Below, one piece after another: positions 55,919-64,000 of a DNA stretch of 64,000 nucleotides. Numbering within the stretch: position 1 is the stretch's first letter; the number at the start of each line of letters is the position of its first letter. The stretch comes from Phytophthora colocasiae (taxonomy: Eukaryota; Oomycota; Peronosporomycetes; Peronosporales; Peronosporaceae): positions 3,968,001-4,032,000 of the forward strand of contig JAGKQI010000105.1 of the NCBI GenBank assembly GCA_018806915.1. The letters are read 5' to 3'. The notes under the pieces are model-generated. The model made no database searches and was not told the origin of the DNA. It was given only the letters and a program-made list of their open reading frames with translations. Both the position numbers and the translations under genes were made by a program.

Positions 55919-58900
55919 TCAATAACGAAGAGAGATCGGGTTCTCGGAACGCTCTGTAGGTGTCATATGATCTTTCTTGACTTCAGCAGGAACGTACTCG
56001 AGCCACTCTTCGTCCACGTTCACCGTGGCCCATTGCATCCGAGCAGGCTCAATCGCATCCAAGTCACCCAGTTGCGTCTCCAGACTCAGACACTTGGGAC
56101 CTCCGAGCCCCGCGACTCTGGGATCTTGCCAGATCCAGGGACAGGACTTGTCAGGAACGACCCAGATGCCGGGCGCTGAGAGTATCGACTCTGGGAAGTC
56201 CTTGTGCTTCAGGACCTTTCGGATGAGGGCGTTGTGCTGACGAATCATGGCCCCTCGACGCATGGCCCGGTATTTGTGAAGCTCCGCAGACTTGTCGTCA
56301 GCTTCAACGTCCATAGTCACCCAATGATTACGCTCCCAGAAGGCTTGAGCATGCTTCTTCATGCTGCGCACGATGTCTTCCACGTCAGCCAACACCATGG
56401 CTCCCAGTTCGTCCCGCTTGTGGAAGTAAAACTCTGTGAATCGGTTGTCGAACATGACTTCCCACGGGGCGCGCTTCTTGCGGATGACCGCACAGTACCG
56501 CTCAGAGTCCCAGCGCTTCTTGAGGATGGCACATGAGTGTTTGTGCACCTCGTAGTCTGGGAAACCCAATGTCTGGCCAGTAGTGGTCTTGGTGGAGCTC
56601 ACTCGCTGTACTCTGATGCCATAGTACAGCCAGGAGGATGCCTCACAGTCTGGTGTTTCCACCACCTGGAGCTCCTTGACCGTCAGAGAGTTATAGGGCT
56701 TGGACACCAGACTACGTGCCTTCCCTGAAGAATCCTTGGACTTTGATCTACTTCCACTGGTGGATTTCGGGAGAGACTTGGGACTGGTATGGGCTTTTAT
56801 GGATGCGAGGCTTCTCTTGGACTTTATGGTGAGTATGATAGGCCCATCATCAGAGTCCGAGTCGTCATCAGAGTCCCGAGGACGCTTGGAACCAGGACGC
56901 GGGTGGTCATCGGACTTCTTGCTCCCAAACTTCTTGCCCCCAGAGTTCTTGTCCCCAGAGTTCTTGTTCCCAGACTTCTTGTCTTGAGACTTCTTGTCTT
57001 CAGACTTGTCGCTCTTGGAATCGCTGTCGTCAGACGCACCGTCACCAGAGCTCTCGTCGTCATCTTCGTCTCCAGACTCGATCGCACCAGAATCCTTGTA
57101 ATCCGGGTCATCCTTGGGGTTGTCGGCGGTGGACTCGACATCACTTTCTGGATAATTGACGTGACCATCCAGATCACCCCAGCCCGCAGGTTCGGTACCG
57201 GCCGAGATATGACGATCCACCACCTCGTCAGCCATCTGGTAGTAGACCTCAGGGACGTACTTGGCCCAGAGAGTGGAATCCAGACGACGAGAAAATACCA
57301 GACTCACCAACATCTGAATGAGAACCGGACTGCTAAAGAGACTGTGAGCCTCTTTGTCCGACGCCAACCACTCCATGGCTTTATCGTACTTGATCCCAGA
57401 CAGCAGGGCTTGGCGGAGGTCGGGTCGAACTTCTTTCCAGACCACGTCACCAGGGAGCCTCTTGTGTACTTCAGACTTCGCCACCTTGGAACCCGCATTC
57501 GCCGAAAGCACCGAGTCTTCAACGGGCTTGTGTCCGGAAGGGCGACGCTGCAAATTCTTGAGGTCCCACTTGAACGGCCGCTTCGGAGATGATTTCAGAA
57601 TCTGGGGCTTCGGTGGATATGACAGATACCGTGGACTCTCGCTCTTGGACTCCGAGGCTTCAGCACTTGGACGGGTGAGATCCAGAACTCTGGTATCCTT
57701 CGCGGTCTTCTCAGCAGCCTGACGAGCTCGTTCCTCAGAAAGCCGTTTCTTGAAATCAGGAACGGGCTTCTTTCGCGCGTCCAAGGCTGTCACACTGATG
57801 ATAGTCGTCCAGTTATCAGGAACGACAGTGTCCTCTTGATATGACACCAGAAGGTCATGAAGCCGATCCCAATTACCAGAGATTTCAGAGTTCTCTTGTA
57901 AGAACTCTGAGAATCCCCATGGATCTGTGGGCTTGACTTCAGGACGCGACTTCAGAATCGAGACTTGCGCTTGAAGATCAGCGACTTGGGATTTCAGAGC
58001 TGCCTTGACCGACTTCAGAGCTTCCACTTGGTCCTGGTAGTGAGCCTTGAGATCCTGAATCTCCGAAGCCATGCGTTTTTCTACCACACCGGCGTCTTGC
58101 TGGGCACACTTAAGCTTGTGCTTCCAGTATTGACAGTACAGTACCCATTCGCGCTTGATTTCTTCACACTCAGAGCGCGCTGCTGCAGCATCGATCAAGG
58201 CGACACCATTCTGAGAACCAACGCGTTCCCGAAGGCGGCGATGAGCAGCGGTCATGAGTTTCAAGCATCCAGCTGTCCGAAAAACTTTCTCGGCAAGTCG
58301 AGTGGGGGAGACGTGAGAAACCAGATATCCCAGTTCCCGGCGAACCTCCACGGACGACGTCAGAGCATCCAGAGTGCGCACGTCTGGAGTCTGAGCGCAC
58401 GGAGACACGACTTCGTCAGGATCGAAGCTTGGGATCACCCGCTCCAGCTCCCGGAGGTCTTCATCAGTAAGTGCCTCGTAACCCACGAGTACACAGGGGC
58501 CACCGTACGCGTTCGCTATGTGGCGCCCTCCTCTGAAATCTTCAGCTCGTGCAGGAGTACTCACCAGAAAGGCACGTCCCTCTGGTTTTACGATGGGAGC
58601 GACATAATTCTGGGGAACATCAGAGTTCCCCAACGCCGTGACTTAGTCTCCTGTAGTCGTCACCAGACCTTGACGAAAGAGCCGATCGACTTCCTCCGTG
58701 GACAGAAGCCGTGGGGCACCGAAAGCTCGCGGCCTGAAAACACCAGGAGTTCCCTCAGAGAATTCAGAGCTGGAACCCCCACGTGAAGCAGCCGTTGGTG
58801 AAAGATCACCTGAGCCAGCCGAGGCCATGCCATCACAAGGAAGATTCTCGATCGAACCATCGACCTGTGAACTTTTAGGCTGGGATGTGAGGGCTGGGGC

Positions 58901-59053
58901 GCTGGAGCTGCCACCAGGGGATGAAGCTGAACCAGCATCCTCACCCTGCACTATATTGGCATTTGCCGAAACAGGACAGGTGCCTGTGGCGTCGCTTGCC
59001 ACCCCACCCGCTGAGGCGTTTGAGCCCAGGGAAGTGTTCGTTTCCTCACTCAT
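55919..59053 (-). CDS. Long antisense ORF inside the Gypsy gag/pol unit, unknown function
   Basis: On the strand opposite to gag and pol, a frame from the ATG at 59053 (MSEETNTSLGSNASAGG) to 55919 spans about 1,045 codons with one stop, TAA at 58643-58645 (GAC TAA GTC; CAA to TAA would explain it). Seen in it: a Ser/Gly/Ala-rich head; an extended N-terminal region (GNSDVPQNYVAPIVKPEG, GGPCVLVGYEALT); a coiled coil at about 58180-57940 (EIQDLKAHYQDQVEALK); a second folded-looking block (RLPGDVVWKEVRPDLRQALL); a very acidic, then Lys/Ser-rich low-complexity region (KKSGNKNSGDKNSGGKK) with KRPR; and a conserved-looking C-terminus (NSLTVKELQVVETPD, RFTEFYFHKRDELG, HWVTMDVEAD). I recognise no family. 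Antisense ORFs at this position are known in some plant Gypsy elements. A DNA- or RNA-binding accessory protein is only a guess. Confidence 0.7.
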
Positions 59054-59294
59054 GAGCGAAAGGACGGAGATTGGAAAATGATCGTCCGTTAGGCGAGTCA
59101 AATTCAAGTTTCTGAGTCTGAGAGAATCAGACTGTGCGACGGGGCACCAGAGACTCTGAAAACCAGGCAACTGGCAAAGAGTTGCAGCTACACTACGCTC
59201 TGAAAACCGTCTATCAGAATGTTTGATAGGCCTGGCCATGATACACAGCTTGGAGAAAGTTCCGCACTGATGGATCGTGACCAGGAGGGGCGGT
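59054..59294. other. 5' leader of the antisense ORF and polypurine tract of the gag/pol unit
   Basis: Plus strand: likely polypurine tract AGGAGGGGCGGT at 59283-59294, directly before LTR3. Minus strand: the frame of the antisense ORF stays open to 59239, so a longer N-terminus is possible. Confidence 0.6.
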
Positions 59295-60983
59295 TGACAT
59301 GATGTTATTTCCGATTTTCAAGCGACAGGTGGATATTACGTTACGATGTGATTGGTTATACTATGGGTTATAAGCGAAAGGGACTTTGGGACGCGGCCGC
59401 ACCCGTGCGACATCTGTGGAAGATTGTGGATAAACCTTCGCCTGACTGTAAAGGGGCCCAAAGGACCAGAAGTGTACTTCAGAGTGTGCACAACTCTGAA
59501 GGTCAAGTACACTCTGTCTGGTCACCGGACTTTCCCCGACGATGAGTGCCTAAGTTCTGGCGGAAAGTCTCTCAGAAGAACGTATCTCTGAGAGACCTCA
59601 TCCCGTTACCGTCCAGCGCGACGATTGATGGTTCAAGGATTCACAATATATACCCGCAGAGACCAAGTATCGCGCGCCGGACGCCGCGCACCCGCGCAAC
59701 CCTCAAGATCTTCATGTACGTTGTAGCATTGGTGCTCCGTACTCTGGTTTCGTATTCAAGACTCTGGTATCTCTAACTCTGAGTGACCAAGACTCTGAAA
59801 ACCAAGTGATATCAGACTCTGAAAACCAGGATACCAGACTCTGAAACCACCGAAGATCCAAGACCATACTGAAACCAAGTGAACCCAAGTTCAAGTCACG
59901 CATTCAAGTGATTACTGACCTGCACATCCCCCGTAATGACGTCTCTACCTGTCAACCCATCGAGATCGGCTGTACAGACTGCATACTGAGATCAAGTCAA
60001 GATATCTTATGTATACAAGAGCCACGTGTACCTGACATATGAAGACTGACTGCTGAAAGGACGCAAAAGATGACAAGAAGAAGAGAGATACCAGAAAGAT
60101 ATGATAGTTATGAGGAAGATAAACGATAAACAGAGTTCAATTTGCTTGCTACTGCACAAGTCCGGTTGAGAGGTATCCAAGCCACTGCGTCATCACGTAC
60201 GTCGTGTGATCTCCACCAAATTCAATCCCCTTAGGTGGAGATCAGGTAACGTAGAGACCTGAAAGGACCCGCCTATTCCATATCCTAGTTGGGTCGTTTG
60301 TTTTGTCTCTAGCGGTAGCCCATTTCATATTGCTCGTTTGGACAGGCTCTGGAAACTAGACAGTCATTTTCAGAGTGCAAGGTAGACTGTTATATATAGC
60401 CGATTGTATTGGTTTATATTTTTCCCTCTATACTAGAGGGTGGTGCACGAACGTAAAGGGATACCAGACAGACCAGGTGTCTGGTAGCAAGTCCCTAGTT
60501 GACCTGGAGTGTTAGCCCACCGTTCAAGGGCCTAGAAAGAATAAGAACGGCTGTATATATATTTGTATATTTTCGAACTCTGTATATTGGTTGTTTATCT
60601 CTGAAAGTCAGGTATCTCGGTTCTGGATTTGTGATATTCAGACACCGATTTCAGATTTTCTCTGGTATAGTAACCTCTTTTCGACCACCGACTTCCTAGA
60701 AAACACTTTGTTTTCCAGAGATTCCGACTCCCAAGCGCTCCTGGAAGGATTTTCCTGAACACCGGCACCAGACTCTAAGGGAACCCCAACTTCTCTTCAC
60801 AACACATTCTCAGACTCCGGCGAGGGTCATATTTCCGAAGACAACGAACCCACGAGGATACCGCAAGGTACCACACGCCAACCTACCGTTGTACGGCTCT
60901 GAAAACCCCTTTTCAGTAGTCGTATAACTAGGGTTCACTAAATGCTCCTGCTCCGCGACCAAAGTTTCACCGACTTCGCGACA
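59295..60983 (+). repeat. Gypsy LTR3, with a different first 100 bases
   Basis: 1689 bases, TGACATGATG to CTTCGCGACA. From about 59390 (GGGACGCGGCCGC) to the end it is nearly identical to LTR1 and LTR2. Its first 95 or so bases (TTATTTCCGATTTTCAAGCG...) are clearly different. The end reads CACTAAATGCTCCTGCTCC rather than CACTATACGCCCCCTGCTCC. It shares private variants with the inverted LTR at 62651. Confidence 0.9.
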
Positions 60984-60987
60984 TGAG
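60984..60987. other. Right target-site duplication TGAG of the Gypsy array
   Basis: Matches 33344-33347; the Copia pol frame resumes immediately to the right on the minus strand. Confidence 0.9.
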
Positions 60988-62650
60988 GCGGTGAATGGTA
61001 CGCTTCTATTTCTCGTCCTGTTGGTCCCGGACGGCCTGGCAACTGTAACTCCAGCGCTTCAACATCTGGTTCATGCTCTGCCTCGTTTATTTCAATGTCT
61101 GGAACGGTTTCTTCAGTCTCCTCCATCGGTGCATCCGGAGTTTGCTGGCGTTCCACGCTTGTTGGTACCGTTCCATCATCCGTGTCCTTGGTCAAATGAA
61201 TAACCGTTCCGTGGGGCTGTAACGAGGGTGACTCATATATTCCTCCCACTTCACGCTCGTCCAGCTTCACCGACCGTGACACTTTGACCTTCAATGCATC
61301 CAGGTCGTAGACACGATATCCCTTAGCGTTCTCAGCATATCCGAGGAACATACACCTGAAGCTCTTGGGTTCGAGCTTCGTACGCTTCGCGTCGTCGACG
61401 TGAGCGTACTTCTGGGATCCGAACACTCGCAAGAGTTCCATCTGCGGTTTCACCTTGAAACCCAGCTCGTATGGAGGTACATCCGTGTGTACGCTGTTGG
61501 CGGAACGGTTAATCAAGTACACTGTCGTACTCACCGCCTCTGCCCACCACTCCGTCGACGCACCCTTGTAGTATAGCATGCTTCGAGCTTTCTCCATAAT
61601 GGTACGGTTCATGCGTTCCGCATCACCGTTCTGCTGTGGACTGTATGGAACGGTACGTTGGTGCATGACACCGTTCCGGCGGCACAGTTCTGCAACCGTC
61701 TTGTTCACGAACTCCGTTCCATTGTCTGAGCGCAGACACTTCAAGCGTTCCCCCCATTGATTCTCATAGAACGCCTTGAACTCCTTCAGCTTGCTGGCTA
61801 CCTCGCTCTTTTTCTTCATGAAGTACACAGCAACACACCTCGAGAAATCGTCCACAAAGGTCAGAATGCACCTTGCACCACCTTTCGAGAGCGTCCTCAT
61901 AGGCCCCATCACGTCCGTGTGGACCAGTTCCAGCACACGTGGAGTCTTCGTCGTTGACCGTACCGGGAACGGTTCAACCGAGTGTTTCCCCTTCATGCAA
62001 CCACCACATAAAGTTTTGACGGAACGGTTCACACGTGGCATACCGTTCGTAGAACGCTGCGTCTTGACCATAGCGTTCTCACTGGAGTGTCCCATGCGAG
62101 CGTGCCAGAGCTCCCACTGACTATGAACCCCGGCATACTCCACGAAGCACACCTCTTCCTGCTCACAGTCTAGCCAGGCCTTGCCGACCTTCTTTCCTGA
62201 AGCAATCGCGCAAGTCTTTCCCCAAATAATACATGAGGAACGCTGGAACTCCACGGTTAAACCGTTCTCCGCAAGCTTCCCCACCGACAGCAACCGTCTG
62301 TCGAGTCCCGGGATGTAAAGCACCTCCATCATCTTGATGCGCTTACCGTTCATACCCGTCAGCTTGACCGTTCCTTTCCCTGCAACACGTAGTTTTTTCC
62401 CGTCTGCAATCGTTACCTCGATCCCCGAGACCGTTCCTTCGAAGTCGAATAGGTCTCCACGATGTGGCGTCATGTGCGATGTCGCACCACTGTCAATTAG
62501 CCACCCGGCGAGGCGTTCCTCGCCCACGGCAAACACTTCGTCATCCGTGTCACCGTTCTTCCTTGGGCAGTCTCGCTTCATGTGCCCGACTTAGTCACAC
62601 CTGAAACACTTGCCCTTAAAACCGTTACCGTTATGTCTTGAACCGTTACC
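60984..62650 (-). pseudogene. Copia pol, protease and integrase half, with end of gag
   Basis: Read from 62650 on the minus strand: a gag zinc knuckle (CFRCD, stop, VGHMKRDC; the TAA at about 62594 replaces one residue), then the protease WLIDSGATSHMTPH, the GAG-pre-integrase region (WELWHARMGHSSENAM, CGGCMKGKH), and the integrase: LVHTDVMGPM, FVDDFSRC, LRSDNGTEFVN, PYSPQQNGDAERMNRTI, which carry the catalytic Asp, Asp and Glu. FLGYAENAKGYRVYDL and an acidic linker lead to EAYHSPP, where the Gypsy array cuts in. It continues at 33343. Apart from the knuckle stop this half is open for 530 codons. The element's 5' LTR lies beyond the window and beyond a second LTR insertion. Confidence 0.9.
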
Positions 62651-63980
62651 TGTCGCGAAGTCGGTGAAACTTTGGTTTCGCGGAGCAGGAGCATTTAGTG
62701 AACCCTAGTTATACGACTACTGAAAAGGGGTTTTCAGAATCGTACAACGGTAGGTTGGCGTGTGGTACCTTGCGGTATCCTCGTGGGTTCGTTGTCTTCG
62801 GAAATATGACCCTCGCCGGAGTCTGAGAATGTGTTGTGCAGAGAAGTTGGGGTTCCCTTGGAGTCTGGTGTCGGTATTCAGGAAATCCTTCCAGGAGCGC
62901 TTGGGAGTCGGAATCTCTGGGAACCAAGATGGTTTCCAGGAAGTCGGCGGTCGAAAAGAGGTTACTATACCAGAGAAAATCTGAAATCGGTGTCTGAATA
63001 TCACAAATCCAGAACCGAGATACCTGACTTTCAGAGATAAACAACCAATATACAGAGTTCGAAAATATACAAATATATATACAGCCGTTCTTATTCTTTC
63101 TAGGCCCTTGAACGGTGGGCTAACACTCCAGGTCAACTAGGGACTTGCTACCAGACACCTGGTCTGTCTGGTATCCCTTTACGTTCGCGCACCACCCTCT
63201 AGTATAGAGGGAAAAATATAAACCAATACAATCGGCTATATATAACAGTCTACCTTGCACTCTGAAAATGACTGTCTAGTTTCCAGAGCCTGTCCAAACG
63301 AGCAATATGAAATGGGCTACCGCTAGAGACAAAACAAACGACCCAACTAGGATATGGAATAGGCGGGTCCTTTCAGGTCTCTACGTTACCTGATCTCCAC
63401 CTAAGGGGATTGAATTTGGTGGAGATCACACGACGTACGTGATGACGCAGTGGCTTGGATACCTCTCAACCGGACTTGTGCAGTAGCAAGCAAATTGAAC
63501 TCTGTTTATCGTTTATCTTCCTCATAACTATCATATCTTTCTGGTATCTCTCTTCTTCTTGTCATCTTTTGCGTCCTTTCAGCAGTCAGTCTTCATATGT
63601 CAGGTACACGTGGCTCTTGTATACATAAGATATCTTGACTTGATCTCAGTATGCAGTCTGTACAGCCGATCTCGATGGGTTGACAGGTAGAGACGTCATT
63701 ACGGGGGATGTGCAGGTCAGTAATCACTTGAATGCGTGACTTGAACTTGGGTTCACTTGGTTTTAGTATGGTCTTGGATCTTCGGTGGTTTCAGAGTCTG
63801 GTATCCTGGTTTTCAGAGTCTGATATCACTTGGTTTTCAGAGTCTTGGTCACTCAGAGTTAGAGATACCAGAGTCTTGAATACGAAACCAGAGTACGGAG
63901 CACCAATGCTACAACGTACATGAAGATCTTGAGGGTTGCGCGGGTGCGCGGCGTCCGGCGCGCGATACTTGGTCTCTGCG
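62651..63980 (-). repeat. Inverted Gypsy LTR (LTR4), truncated
   Basis: Begins TGTCGCGAAGTCGG, the reverse complement of the LTR 3' end, and follows the family for about 1330 bases. It shares LTR3-specific bases (CACTAAATGCTCC, GCTGTACAGACTG, GCCACGTGTACC in LTR orientation). It interrupts the Copia gag. At 63980 the match stops in the middle of the LTR. Whether it belongs to a full element or a solo LTR cannot be seen. Confidence 0.88.
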
Positions 63981-64000
63981 TGTAACGGGGTTACACGGCG
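63981..64000. mobile_element. Possible start of another LTR element at the window edge
   Basis: The LTR4 match is replaced by TGTAACGGGGTTACACGGCG, which begins with TG and contains the inverted repeat GTGTAAC/GTTACAC across the boundary. Many LTRs start in such a way, but only 20 bases are visible. Confidence 0.4.

Larger units (their letters stand above)
33348..60983 (+). mobile_element. Compound Ty3/Gypsy array: LTR1 - gag-only unit - LTR2 - gag/pol unit - LTR3
   Basis: Three LTRs in the same orientation (33348-35035, 39536-41222, 59295-60983) enclose a 4.5-kb gag-only interior and an 18.1-kb interior with gag, pol, an antisense ORF and a nested piggyBac. Each interior starts with a primer-binding site 2 bases after the LTR and ends with the same purine tract. 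A single TGAG duplication flanks the whole array, so it is one insertion: an unequal recombination product, or a tandem element that integrated as a unit. The LTR family belongs to the element lineage with two RNase H domains and a chromodomain known from oomycetes. Confidence 0.9.

Overview
The window looks like a transposon-rich segment of an oomycete nuclear genome, most likely Phytophthora or a close relative. This rests on gene structure (many introns of about 50-175 bases), the mobile-element families present (Crypton-like tyrosine recombinases, an intron-bearing piggyBac, Ty3/Gypsy elements carrying a second archaeal-type RNase H) and a secreted EGF-like/Peptidase S74 protein. The species is not determined.

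Left part (1-13.3 kb): two tandem copies of a giant secreted fibre gene. The left copy (1-3690) enters from outside the window and decays through frameshifts. The right copy (4153-13271) is nearly complete: signal peptide, EGF-like exons, a very long beta-repeat exon built from nested repeats (a 894-bp block plus a variable number of 237-bp units), and a C-terminal Peptidase S74 self-cleaving chaperone domain with its Ser/Lys dyad.

Middle part (13.4-31.2 kb): relics of host genes separated by mobile elements. Two broken homocysteine S-methyltransferase paralogues (13.4-14.0 kb and 26.85-27.74 kb, both minus) flank about 13 kb holding two Crypton-like recombinase relics, a Copia remnant, a C2H2/HPD protein, a C2H2-RING protein, a hAT transposase, minisatellites and a long palindrome. 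An acyl-CoA-binding/ankyrin gene (27.94-30.37 kb) is broken by frameshifts, by a Tc1/mariner insertion with a TA duplication, and by a breakpoint that joins it to a third fragment of the fibre gene.

Right part (31.3-64 kb): nested LTR retrotransposons. A minus-strand Copia element is split in two (31.3-33.35 kb and 60.98-62.65 kb, running off the right edge). Inside it sits a compound Gypsy array, LTR - gag-only unit - LTR - gag/pol unit - LTR, flanked by one 4-bp TGAG duplication. The gag/pol unit has a protease, a reverse transcriptase, a catalytically degenerate Gypsy RNase H followed by an intact-looking second RNase H, an integrase and a chromodomain. A piggyBac element sits in the integrase with TTAA duplications. 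Between pol and the 3' LTR lies a roughly 1,045-codon ORF on the opposite strand, the most novel-looking coding object here. A fourth, inverted LTR of the same family interrupts the Copia gag and is itself cut by the start of another LTR-like sequence at the right edge.

Most element genes carry stops or frameshifts. The best-preserved coding regions are the fibre gene, the piggyBac transposase, the hAT transposase, the C2H2-RING protein and the antisense ORF.
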